Shown in pieces: positions 45,264 to 53,569 of a DNA stretch of 64,000 nucleotides. The position numbers and the translations under genes were made by a program. A model generated the notes under the pieces. The model was not told the origin of the DNA. It searched no databases and saw only the letters and a program-made list of their open reading frames with translations. Source of the stretch: Bacteroidota bacterium (GTDB taxonomy: Bacteria; Bacteroidota; Bacteroidia; Chitinophagales; Chitinophagaceae); assembly GCA_018267955.1 (NCBI GenBank), contig JAFDXL010000009.1, positions 398,717-462,716 of the forward strand. Reading direction: 5' to 3'. The first letter of the stretch is position 1, and each line of letters opens with the position of its first letter.

Positions 45264-46151
45264 TTATCTGCCCTTGTATGGCTGCGGTGCCGGCGCATCG
45301 CCATCTTTTAGCATATCCAGCGGTATCAGGTTCTGCACATAATTCCAGTGTCCATCACCCCATTTAAAACCATCATATTCTCCCGTAGGCACAAATGTAT
45401 ATTTACGATTGGGGTCGTTACTTTCTGATGCCAGCTTATCAAAATACACCGCACCCAGCTCTGCATCCCAGTTCATAGATACCTGCACCGCTTTTTTATA
45501 TTCCAGTATAAAACGGTTGACGCGTTCATTTGGATTGTTCTGTGATCTGATGTTGAACAATGGCGCGCCAAACACTACTCCATTATCTGTAAAGCTCATA
45601 GGATCCATCACCTTCCTGTTGGTGAGCGGGCTCGATGCATTCAGCCCGAACATGGTGTAATACATTACCCCATCCGATTCGTGCGGTATAATGCGATAAT
45701 ACAGGGCTCCATACCATTTACCTTTCGTAAGGATGCTATCCTCAGCACCCTTTCCCAGTTCGGCAGTGCAGTCTATCAGGGGATACAGTTTTAATGCTTC
45801 GGCGTTCATCTGTATTGCACCATAGTACCTGCGTGATATCTCATCTGTCGCTATACCCCAGTTAAATATGCGAAAGCTCTTATCGTCAGGATAAATTATA
45901 TTGATGCGTTGTGCCAGGCTATCAAAGCCATATTTATAGGAACCGGGATACTTCAGCGCACGTACCAGCAGTTTAATAAAGCGTTCATTATATGTAGTGC
46001 GTTCATCGGGTATCACTGCGCCATACATAGAGTCGGATATATTAACCAGCGTATCCTCTATCAGTTTTATCTCGGCAACATTTTCCTGGGCATGCACGCG
46101 TTGCACACTCATCAATAAACATGCTATAAGAACGAAATATGTTTTACGCAT
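45264..46151 (-). CDS. Secreted Bacteroidota protein of unknown function
   Basis: The protein has about 295 residues from ATG 46151 (MRKTYFVLIACLLMSVQRVHA), which gives a clean Sec signal peptide. The longer frame adds seven poor residues. Conserved-looking blocks include RRYYGAIQMNAEAL and YYRIIPHESDGVMYYTMFGL, and the C-terminus is FKWGDGHWNYVQNLIPLDML. I know this layout from uncharacterised Bacteroidota proteins but cannot name a fold or reaction. The minus-strand motif TAGGTTTG at 46177-46170 is a possible -7 element. Confidence 0.7.
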   Translation of the reverse strand: MRKTYFVLIACLLMSVQRVHAQENVAEIKLIEDTLVNISDSMYGAVIPDERTTYNERFIKLLVRALKYPGSYKYGFDSLAQRINIIYPDDKSFRIFNWGIATDEISRRYYGAIQMNAEALKLYPLIDCTAELGKGAEDSILTKGKWYGALYYRIIPHESDGVMYYTMFGLNASSPLTNRKVMDPMSFTDNGVVFGAPLFNIRSQNNPNERVNRFILEYKKAVQVSMNWDAELGAVYFDKLASESNDPNRKYTFVPTGEYDGFKWGDGHWNYVQNLIPLDMLKDGDAPAPQPYKGR

Positions 46152-46269
46152 CAGGCAAACCATTTGCTTCAAACCTAAACAATTTCCGGCAAAAGCCCAT
46201 TACCGTAGCCGTTAAACTATGTTTTTAGCGCAAAAGCCTTTAATTTCGACGCGTAAAACACCGTATTTC

Positions 46270-47598
46270 ATGCATCTTATTCAGCAATTGTTATTTATAC
46301 TTTTTGCTGGTGCCGCTATCTATTTTTTTGCTAAAAAGGTAGGCGAGATCAGGCGCAACATTAAGCTCGGGCGCGATGAAGACCGCACCGACAACTCTTC
46401 CGCACGCTGGCGCAACGTGCTACTGCAGGCTTTCGGGCAGAAGAAAATGTTCAAAAAGCCTACGCCTGCCATCCTGCACTTTTTTGTGTATGCAGGGTTT
46501 ATTATCATCAATATCGAGATATTAGAAATTTTCCTCGATGGCATCCTGGGCAAACACCGCATGTTTGTGCCTATGCTGGGGGGATTGTATTCTTTCCTTA
46601 TTGGTTTCTTTGAAATATTAGGTGCACTGGTACTTATTTCCTGTGTGGTATTTTTGATACGTCGTAATATACTGCACGTAAAACGCCTGAGCCAGCACGA
46701 ACTGGATGGATGGCCCAAAACGGACGCCAACCTGATACTTATTACAGAGGTGATCTTAATGTCCCTGTTCCTGACGATGAACACTGCAGACCAGGTATTG
46801 CAGAGCCGCGGTGTAGAACACTATGTACTTACCGAGCCTTTCTGGGTCACCGGCCATTTTACAGGTATGCTCTCGGGTATGTCCACAGGCGCTCTTATAG
46901 CATTAGAGCGTAGCTGTTGGTGGCTGCATATTGTTGGCGTGTTCCTGTTCCTTAATTATCTGCCTTACTCCAAGCACCTGCATATTGTATTGGCTTTTCC
47001 TAATGCCTACTATACCCGCCTCGACCCACAGGGCGAGATGAGTAATATGAAGGAGATACAGAATGAGGTGCTGTATATGATGCAGCCTGAACTGGCACCT
47101 GCGGCAGACCCTAACCAACCACAACAACACCGGTTTGGTGCAAAAGACGTGATGGATCTTTCCTGGAAAAACCTGATGGATGCATATTCATGTACAGAAT
47201 GCGGACGATGCACTGCATCTTGCCCCGCTAATATCACAGGTAAAAAGCTATCTCCACGCAAGATCATGATGGATACCCGCGACAGGCTGGAAGAAGTAGG
47301 CAAAAACATTGATAAGAATAAGAGCTTCGTGGATGACGGTAAATCTTTGGTTCATGATTATATTACTGTAGAAGAATTGCGTGCCTGTACTACCTGCCAG
47401 GCATGTGTAGAAGCCTGCCCGGTTGGTATAGAACCATTATCTATTATCAACCAGCTACGCCGCTACCTGGTAATGGAAGAGAGTAACAGCCCGCAGGAAT
47501 GGAACCTAATGTTTGGTAATGTAGAGAACAATATGGCTCCGTGGAAGTTTAGTCCGGACGAACGCGACAGGTGGGCAGAAGAGATGGCATCAGCATAG
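46270..47598 (+). CDS. Membrane iron-sulfur oxidoreductase, heterodisulfide-reductase-like
   Basis: The protein has about 442 residues from ATG 46270 (MHLIQQLLF). Five or so membrane helices (about 1-25, 75-105, 115-145, 165-185, 215-245) form a cytochrome-b-like part. Two 4Fe-4S motifs follow, CTECGRCTASCPANI (about 305) and CTTCQACVEACPVGI (about 380). This layout is seen in quinone-linked Fe-S oxidoreductases that work with a CCG-domain partner, encoded 39 bases downstream. The pair probably passes electrons between the menaquinone pool and a soluble acceptor such as an electron-transfer flavoprotein. I rejected an ATG 17 codons upstream because it adds non-membrane residues. Confidence 0.88.
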   Translation: MHLIQQLLFILFAGAAIYFFAKKVGEIRRNIKLGRDEDRTDNSSARWRNVLLQAFGQKKMFKKPTPAILHFFVYAGFIIINIEILEIFLDGILGKHRMFVPMLGGLYSFLIGFFEILGALVLISCVVFLIRRNILHVKRLSQHELDGWPKTDANLILITEVILMSLFLTMNTADQVLQSRGVEHYVLTEPFWVTGHFTGMLSGMSTGALIALERSCWWLHIVGVFLFLNYLPYSKHLHIVLAFPNAYYTRLDPQGEMSNMKEIQNEVLYMMQPELAPAADPNQPQQHRFGAKDVMDLSWKNLMDAYSCTECGRCTASCPANITGKKLSPRKIMMDTRDRLEEVGKNIDKNKSFVDDGKSLVHDYITVEELRACTTCQACVEACPVGIEPLSIINQLRRYLVMEESNSPQEWNLMFGNVENNMAPWKFSPDERDRWAEEMASA

Positions 47599-47637
47599 TA
47601 ATTACAATTCATTATTGCTAACAGCAAAAAACAACAC

Positions 47638-48420
47638 ATGCATATAAAGTCAATGGCCGAATACGCTGCGAACGGAGAAAACCCTGAAGTACTTTTTTGG
47701 GTAGGATGTGCCGGCAGCTTTGACCAAAGAGCTCAAAAAATAACAAAGGCATTTGCGCAGATACTGGATAAAGTAGGTGTGCAATTTGCCATATTGGGTA
47801 AGGAAGAAATGTGCACGGGCGACCCTGCAAGACGTGCCGGTAATGAATTCCTGTTCCAGATGATGGCATATAATAATATCCAGACGCTGAACGGATATGG
47901 TGTAAAGAAGATCGTAACGGCTTGTCCGCACTGCTTTAATATTCTGAAGAACGAATACCCGGAACTGGGCGGTAATTATGAGGTAATACATCATACCACA
48001 TTCCTGCAGCAGCTTATTAACGATGGCCGTGTACGCCTGAAGGAAGGTGGTGATTTCAAAGGTAAAAAGATCACCTACCACGATAGCTGCTACCTGGGCC
48101 GCGGCAATAATATATACGAAGCCCCACGAGAGGTATTACAGGCGCTGGACGTGGAACTGGTGGAGATGAAACGCTGCCGTACTAATGGCCTGTGCTGCGG
48201 TGCCGGTGGTGCGCAGATGTTCAAGGAAGAAGAGAAAGGTGATACACGCATCAACTTCGAACGTTCTGCCGAAGCTATAGACACAGGCGCAACAATCATC
48301 GCAGCCAACTGCCCTTTCTGTACCACTATGCTTACGGATGGTGTAAAGAATAAAGAAAAAGAAGATAGCGTAATGGTGATGGACATAGCCGAAATGGTAG
48401 CCCGGTCACTGGCAGATTAA
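47638..48420 (+). CDS. CCG-domain iron-sulfur protein, HdrB/GlpC-like partner
   Basis: The protein has 260 residues. Two CCG-type motifs that bind a special 4Fe-4S cluster are visible: VTACPHCFNILKNEY (about 97-111) with a distal HHTTFL, and HDSCYLGRGN (about 150) with LCCGAGGAQMF (about 186). The same domain occurs in HdrB, GlpC, LutA and succinate:quinone reductase E. It should form the soluble catalytic half of the enzyme encoded upstream. A downstream gene starts 3 bases after its stop. Confidence 0.9.
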   Translation: MHIKSMAEYAANGENPEVLFWVGCAGSFDQRAQKITKAFAQILDKVGVQFAILGKEEMCTGDPARRAGNEFLFQMMAYNNIQTLNGYGVKKIVTACPHCFNILKNEYPELGGNYEVIHHTTFLQQLINDGRVRLKEGGDFKGKKITYHDSCYLGRGNNIYEAPREVLQALDVELVEMKRCRTNGLCCGAGGAQMFKEEEKGDTRINFERSAEAIDTGATIIAANCPFCTTMLTDGVKNKEKEDSVMVMDIAEMVARSLAD

Positions 48421-48423
48421 TAC

Positions 48424-49041
48424 ATGGATAATAAGCCCGTAATATCGAAAGAAGGAAAGGCTAAGTGGGAAAGCAGGTTGCTCAACGACCTGGTGTATAT
48501 CAAAAAAAATGGCCGCTACCCACTCAATAAAAGGACAATACTTCCTGTTGGCGGTATATTCCTGTTTATTCTGCTTATGCTGCGGTTTGCATGGCCGGTA
48601 TTGGTATTAGGCAAGGATTCTGCGTTGGTACCTTATATGATGCTTGGCGTAGGACTATTGGCTATATGCAATGTTATACTTAGGTATATTAATGTGCTGA
48701 AATTCAGCAGACTTACTACACCGTTACATGTACAAGCTAATATTGCCCTTCTGACAGATTTCTTTAAAGAACAACACCTGGCATATACTCAACACCCGGA
48801 AGCACCGGAGGTATTTATGATACTGAGCAGGCCACTGGGCGGCAATGATGATAATCGCGAGGTAATGATATTTATCGCTGATGATAAACAGATATTAGTT
48901 AACAGCCATTTTACCAATCAAAAATTCACCGTATCACCGCCATCAAAACAATATAAGCACATGGCTGCCCGCCTGCACAAATGGATCAATGAGTATATTG
49001 ATAACAGTAATAGCACCGGCAGCAGCCTGCAAAAAAACTAA
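48424..49041 (+). CDS. Membrane protein of unknown function
   Basis: The protein has 205 residues. Two transmembrane segments (about 42-60 and 70-90, ILPVGGIFLFILLMLRF and PYMMLGVGLLAICNVILR) are followed by a cytoplasmic domain. No family is recognised. Its position 3 bases after the CCG-domain gene suggests co-transcription with the iron-sulfur pair, perhaps as an accessory, but no motif supports a catalytic role. Confidence 0.65.
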   Translation: MDNKPVISKEGKAKWESRLLNDLVYIKKNGRYPLNKRTILPVGGIFLFILLMLRFAWPVLVLGKDSALVPYMMLGVGLLAICNVILRYINVLKFSRLTTPLHVQANIALLTDFFKEQHLAYTQHPEAPEVFMILSRPLGGNDDNREVMIFIADDKQILVNSHFTNQKFTVSPPSKQYKHMAARLHKWINEYIDNSNSTGSSLQKN

Positions 49042-49043
49042 TG

Positions 49044-49051
49044 TAACTTTG
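49044..49051 (+). promoter_or_regulatory. TAnnTTTG -7 element four bases before a start codon
   Basis: TAACTTTG at 49044-49051 matches the Bacteroidota -7 consensus. The ATG at 49056 follows after four bases, so a transcript from it would be leaderless or nearly so. It overlaps the 3' end of the preceding gene's downstream gap and would give the next gene its own transcription. Confidence 0.55.
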
Positions 49052-49055
49052 CGGT

Positions 49056-49580
49056 ATGAATATTGAAATTTTAAAATCTGAAATACCTGCAGATTTTCAC
49101 GATAGTTCGCGTGTGTGGATATACCAGAGCAGCCGGCCATTTATAGAAAAAGAAGAAAAAGAGATCAACGAGCAACTGCACCAGTTCTATACCCAATGGC
49201 AATCTCATGGCATTCCTGTAAAGGGATGGGCTAAATTACTTTTCAGGCAGTTTATTGTGATGATGGCAGATGAAACAGCTACAGGTGTCAGCGGCTGCAG
49301 TACCGACTCTTCTGTTCGGGTAATAAAAAGCATCGAACGCCAGTACGATGTCAATATGTTTGACCGTATGATGATGACCTTCCTTGTAAAAGGCAAGGCC
49401 GAAATGTTGCCTTTGAATCAATTGCAGTATGCGGTTGACAAGGGTTATATAGATAAAGACACTATGATGTTTAACAACGTAGTTACCAATAAAAAGGAAC
49501 TGCTGGAAAACTGGCTGGTACCTATCTCAGACACCTGGCTGGCAAGCAGGCTGAATTTTGACGTTGCAACACAACAATAA
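49056..49580 (+). CDS. Conserved Bacteroidota protein often mislabelled ABC transporter ATPase
   Basis: The protein has 174 residues. The pattern ADFHDSSRVWIYQSSRPF and the block GWAKLLFRQFIVMMADE followed by SGCSTDSSVRVIKSIE match a conserved Bacteroidota family that databases often call ABC transporter ATPase, yet no Walker motif, signature LSGGQ or ATP site is present. True function unknown. A conserved Cys/Ser segment (GCSTDSS) might be functional. The gene is followed by a strong bidirectional terminator. Confidence 0.75.
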   Translation: MNIEILKSEIPADFHDSSRVWIYQSSRPFIEKEEKEINEQLHQFYTQWQSHGIPVKGWAKLLFRQFIVMMADETATGVSGCSTDSSVRVIKSIERQYDVNMFDRMMMTFLVKGKAEMLPLNQLQYAVDKGYIDKDTMMFNNVVTNKKELLENWLVPISDTWLASRLNFDVATQQ

Positions 49581-49583
49581 TAA

Positions 49584-49612
49584 GAAAGGCTCCGGATGGA
49601 GCCTTTCTTATT
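49584..49612. terminator. Bidirectional terminator between convergent genes
   Basis: GAAAGGCTCC (49584-49593), loop GGAT, GGAGCCTTTC (49598-49607), then TTATT. A-rich bases on the left side also give a minus-strand U tract (TTATTATTG on the minus strand). It ends the gene at 49056-49580 and probably also the convergent gene that stops at 49611. Confidence 0.85.
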
Positions 49613-50216
49613 ATTTCATTTCCTTACTGAGGAATTTACCTAATCCCTTGCCTGCTACTGCATAGGATTCTTCAATCCTGTTGCCGGTATCATAATCGTT
49701 ACCGCCAAATGTGCGGCCAGGGCAGTTCTGTACAGATATTTTAGCGATCACGTTTGATGGATTGGCAGTCTCCACGATCCAAACCTCGCCATCTATTTCG
49801 GCATTCTTACGGCTCACATATATATTATAGCCCGGCTCTGTAAAGGTGGTTTTGAAAATCATCGTATATTTTTCTGATGGGTATTCTCCCAGCAGCAGGT
49901 CTTCATCATATTTAGCAAATAACTCTTTGAATTGGGGCTCGAAGCGATTTTTACGATCTGCAACCCAGGATTTTTCCCATTGATCGCCCCTGCCCTCTTC
50001 TTTTTTATTGTAATCTGCTTTTTTCTTGGCTATATATTCTTCTTCGGTAGCAAATTTGCCCACACCCATTTTGCTATAGTCAAACTGCAGGTTCATTTTG
50101 TGGACGCTTTTCAGTGCATCCAGGCTGCCATCTATAACGCGTACCCGCTGGCCAGATGCCGAGTTAATGGCAAATAAAGTCATAAGGGAAACAATGGTGA
50201 TCTGTATTGCTTTCAT
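49611..50216 (-). CDS. Secreted protein of unknown function
   Basis: The protein has about 201 residues from ATG 50216 (MKAIQITIVSLMTLFAINSASG), which gives a good Sec signal peptide. The frame seven codons upstream adds only poor sequence. The mature protein has a lysine-rich helix (EEYIAKKKADYNKKEEGRG) and a C-terminal RIEESYAVAGKGLGKFL. I recognise no family. It is convergent with the gene at 49056 and divergent from the topoisomerase gene. Confidence 0.65.
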   Translation of the reverse strand: MKAIQITIVSLMTLFAINSASGQRVRVIDGSLDALKSVHKMNLQFDYSKMGVGKFATEEEYIAKKKADYNKKEEGRGDQWEKSWVADRKNRFEPQFKELFAKYDEDLLLGEYPSEKYTMIFKTTFTEPGYNIYVSRKNAEIDGEVWIVETANPSNVIAKISVQNCPGRTFGGNDYDTGNRIEESYAVAGKGLGKFLSKEMK

Positions 50217-50291
50217 ATCTAAGAGATTTTGCCGCAAAATAAATTTAAAGTCTCCATAATTCCATGATACACATCATTAAATATCCAATAC

Positions 50292-50321
50292 TTTGTTTTT
50301 TACTCGTAACCAATACTTTTG
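50292..50321 (+). promoter_or_regulatory. Promoter of the topoisomerase IV subunit A gene
   Basis: TTTG at 50292-50295, 18 bases, then TACTTTTG at 50314-50321 match the Bacteroidota -33 and -7 elements. The TSS would be about 50328, followed by AGGAAAG and the ATG at 50346. This also shows the apparent start nine codons upstream is inside the promoter. Confidence 0.75.
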
Positions 50322-50345
50322 CACCTACAAAGGAAAGTCCCCCGG

Positions 50346-52859
50346 ATGAGCGAACAGAATAATAACAACCGTACAGAGCAAAATTCTGTAGTCATTAATG
50401 AAATGTACCAAAACTGGTTCCTGGATTACGCCAGCTACGTGATCCTGGAACGAGCAGTACCTGCTGTAGAAGATGGCCTGAAGCCCGTACAAAGGCGCAT
50501 CATGCACGCCATGAAAGAAATGGACGACGGCAGGTACAATAAAATAGCCAATGTGATAGGCCAAACCATGCAATACCACCCGCATGGCGATGCTTCTATT
50601 GGCGATGCTATCGTGAACATAGGGCAAAAGGACCTGCTGATAGACACACAAGGTAACTGGGGAGATGTACGTACAGGAGATAGCGCTGCCGCGGCACGTT
50701 ATATAGAAGGCCGTCTTTCCAAGTTTGCACTGGATGTAGCCTTCAATGGCAAAACCACAGAGTGGCAGCTTAGCTATGACGGCCGTAAGAACGAGCCCAT
50801 AACACTGCCCATGAAATTTCCACTACTGCTGTCGCAGGGTGCGGAAGGTATTGCGGTGGGCCTTTCTACAAAAATATTACCGCACAACTTCTGCGAACTG
50901 CTGGACGCTGCCATCAAATACCTGAAAGGCAGGAAGTTTGAACTATACCCCGACTTCAATACCGGGGCTATGATCGATGTAAGTAATTATAACGATGGTG
51001 GCCGTGGCGGTAAGGTGCGTGTAAGGGTACACATAGAAGAGGTAGATAAAAAGACCTTAGCCATTAAAGATGTGCCTTACAGTGTTACCACTACGCAACT
51101 GGTAGATAGCATCCTGAAGGCGAATGATACTGGTAAGATCAAAATAAAAAGCGTAACAGATAACACGGCTAAGGATGTAGAACTGCTGGTACAGCTAGCT
51201 CCCGGCGTGAGCACTGACCAAACGATCGATGCGCTGTATGCATTTACAGACTGTGAAACATCTATATCGCCGAATGCATGCGTTATCATTGATGAAAAAC
51301 CACACTTCGTAGGTGTTAGCGATCTGCTGAAAAACTCTGCCGAGCATACCAAATACCTCCTGCACAGGGAACTGGAAATAAAACTGGGCGAGCTGGAAGA
51401 TGATTGGCATTATTCTTCTCTTGAAAAGATATTTATCGAGAAGCGCATTTATCGAGACATTGAAGAACAAACGACCTGGGAAGGAGTGCTTGGCGCCATT
51501 GACGCGGGATTGAAGCCGTATAAAAAGAAATTCCGCCGAGAAATAACGCAGGATGACATTATAAAACTTACAGAGATCCGCATCAAACGTATCTCCAAGT
51601 TCGACAGCTTTAAGGCTGATGAACATATAAAAGGTGTAGAGGCTAATATAGAAGAGGTAAAGCACAACATAGAATACCTGAATGATTTTGCGATAGCCTA
51701 TTACGAAAACCTGCTGAAGAAGTATGGCAAAGGCAGGGAACGTAAAACGGAGATCCGCACATTTGAAACCATACAGGCGCAAAATGTAGCCATCGCCAAC
51801 GCCAAGCTTTATGTAAACTATAAAGAAGGCTTTATAGGCACAGGCCTTAAAAAAGATGAGTTTGCTTTTGACTGTTCTGACCTCGATAACATTATTGTGT
51901 TCCGCAAGGATGGTAAGATGTCTGTTACTAAAGTGGCCGACAAAACCTTTGTAGGTAAGGATATCATTTACCTGGCCATCTTCCAGAAGAATGATGAACG
52001 CATGACCTATAACATGATATACCTGGATGGTAAATCGGGCATAACATATGGCAAGCGCTTCAACGTAACTGCTATTACCCGCGATAAAGAATATGATCTT
52101 ACAAAAGGCAACCCGGGTAGCAAGGTGCTATATTTCTCTGCCAATGCAAACGGCGAGGCCGAAGTAGTAACTATTACTCTGTCTCCAGGCAGCAAAGCAC
52201 GGATCAAAGTGTTGGATTTCTATTTCGAAGAAATGGAGATCAAAGGACGTTCTTCGCAGGGCAACCAGGTAACCAAATACCCGGTAAAAAGCATCAAATT
52301 CAAAGAAAAAGGACGCTCTACCCTTGCAGGCCAGAAAATCTGGTACGACCCATCCACAGGCCGCCTCAACAAAGATGACCATGGAGAGATGCTAGGTAAA
52401 TTTGACGAAAATGACCGCATCATATCCTTCTACAAAGATGGTACTTACGAGCTTACCGATTTTGAGCTTACCAACCGTTTTGACACGGATAACCTGGTAA
52501 AAATTCAGAAATTCAATCCCGATAAGGTAATAACGGCTATTTATTTTGACAATAAGGGCAAGCAGTTCTATGCCAAACGCTTTGTGATAGAAAGCCAAAC
52601 CCTGAAAAACCGCTATAGCTTTATAAAAGAAGGGGAAGGCAACTACCTGCAAATGGTTACTACGCTGCCTGAACCGATAGTAATATTGCGAACCGGCAAA
52701 AAGAAGTCAGAACTGACAGAGGAAACCGTGGCCCTGCACGAAATGATAGACGTTACAGGGTGGAAAACGGTTGGCACAAAAATAGCCGGGGCCGACCTAA
52801 AAGAAGTGCAGCTGATTACAACGGAGGAAGGCGAATCTGAAGCGCCTACCCTTTTTTGA
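50346..52859 (+). CDS. parC: DNA topoisomerase IV subunit A
   Basis: The protein has about 837 residues. The type IIA A-subunit breakage-reunion motifs are clear: DGLKPVQRRIMHAM, YHPHGDASI, QGNWGDVRTGDSAAAARY (the catalytic Tyr is Tyr119) and EGRLS. The C-terminal part (about 500-800) has beta-pinwheel-like blades with variable GKMSVTKVADKT, SQGNQVTKYP and similar units. In Bacteroidota this length and lack of a clear GyrA-box (QxxGGKG) suggest ParC rather than GyrA. It decatenates daughter chromosomes with ParE, which is not in the window. Confidence 0.9.
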   Translation: MSEQNNNNRTEQNSVVINEMYQNWFLDYASYVILERAVPAVEDGLKPVQRRIMHAMKEMDDGRYNKIANVIGQTMQYHPHGDASIGDAIVNIGQKDLLIDTQGNWGDVRTGDSAAAARYIEGRLSKFALDVAFNGKTTEWQLSYDGRKNEPITLPMKFPLLLSQGAEGIAVGLSTKILPHNFCELLDAAIKYLKGRKFELYPDFNTGAMIDVSNYNDGGRGGKVRVRVHIEEVDKKTLAIKDVPYSVTTTQLVDSILKANDTGKIKIKSVTDNTAKDVELLVQLAPGVSTDQTIDALYAFTDCETSISPNACVIIDEKPHFVGVSDLLKNSAEHTKYLLHRELEIKLGELEDDWHYSSLEKIFIEKRIYRDIEEQTTWEGVLGAIDAGLKPYKKKFRREITQDDIIKLTEIRIKRISKFDSFKADEHIKGVEANIEEVKHNIEYLNDFAIAYYENLLKKYGKGRERKTEIRTFETIQAQNVAIANAKLYVNYKEGFIGTGLKKDEFAFDCSDLDNIIVFRKDGKMSVTKVADKTFVGKDIIYLAIFQKNDERMTYNMIYLDGKSGITYGKRFNVTAITRDKEYDLTKGNPGSKVLYFSANANGEAEVVTITLSPGSKARIKVLDFYFEEMEIKGRSSQGNQVTKYPVKSIKFKEKGRSTLAGQKIWYDPSTGRLNKDDHGEMLGKFDENDRIISFYKDGTYELTDFELTNRFDTDNLVKIQKFNPDKVITAIYFDNKGKQFYAKRFVIESQTLKNRYSFIKEGEGNYLQMVTTLPEPIVILRTGKKKSELTEETVALHEMIDVTGWKTVGTKIAGADLKEVQLITTEEGESEAPTLF

Positions 52860-52929
52860 TGAGCATATATTTAACAGAAAAATACTATCTTCACGGCTCT
52901 TTACTTGGCTTGAAGATTTAGAAAAACTA

Positions 52930-53541
52930 ATGAAAAAAATAGAGCTGGAAATTGTAGCCTTGTCGCATAGTATTACCCAAACACATTCTTATGCAGTAGT
53001 ATTAGGTGAGGTCAACGGGCTCCGCAGACTGCCGATAGTTATAGGTGGTTTCGAGGCCCAGGCAATAGCCGTTGCCCTGGAGAGAATGCAGCCAAGCCGT
53101 CCCCTTACACATGATCTTTTTGCAAATTTTATGGATACCTTTGACATTGAGTTAAAGGAAGTTCTTATATACAAGCTGGAAGAAGGCATATTTTTCGCTA
53201 AACTGGTATGCCAAAACAGTATAGAAAGCATAGAGATCGACTCCCGCACCTCAGATGCACTGGCACTCGCCGTTCGTGCCAATTGCAAGATTTATACCTA
53301 TGAGAATATCCTTGATACTGCCGGCCTGTACCTTGAAAATACAGAAGGACAGCCCGGTGAAGCCCCGGAAGCGAAACCCACCACTACCGCATCAGCGGTA
53401 AAAACATCAGGTTTTGAAAAAGATCTTAAGTCCATGAGCCTGGATGAGCTGAAAACATTACTTCAACAGGTCCTAGACCAGGAAGATTATGTTACAGCGA
53501 TCGCCATCAGGGACGAGATCCAGAGCCGGGAATCAAAATAG
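52930..53541 (+). CDS. Bifunctional nuclease domain protein (DUF151) with UvrB/UvrC-type motif
   Basis: The protein has 203 residues. The DUF151 domain (about 1-135: YAVVLGEVNGLRRLPIVIGG, MQPSRPLTHDLF, DSRTSDALALAVR) is followed by a linker and a UVR helix-turn-helix (about 165-200, LKTLLQQVLDQEDYVTAIAI). DUF151 proteins have been described as nucleases acting on RNA and DNA, with roles in the stress response. The C-terminal UVR motif may bind a partner such as ClpC. It lies 70 bases after the topoisomerase gene. Confidence 0.88.
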   Translation: MKKIELEIVALSHSITQTHSYAVVLGEVNGLRRLPIVIGGFEAQAIAVALERMQPSRPLTHDLFANFMDTFDIELKEVLIYKLEEGIFFAKLVCQNSIESIEIDSRTSDALALAVRANCKIYTYENILDTAGLYLENTEGQPGEAPEAKPTTTASAVKTSGFEKDLKSMSLDELKTLLQQVLDQEDYVTAIAIRDEIQSRESK

Positions 53542-53569
53542 GCTTAAACGTATAAATAACTACTGGTAA

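Noticed and set aside
51195-51782. A 195-codon minus-strand ORF inside parC
   Set aside because: It is fully inside a well-supported gene on the other strand and shows no domain.
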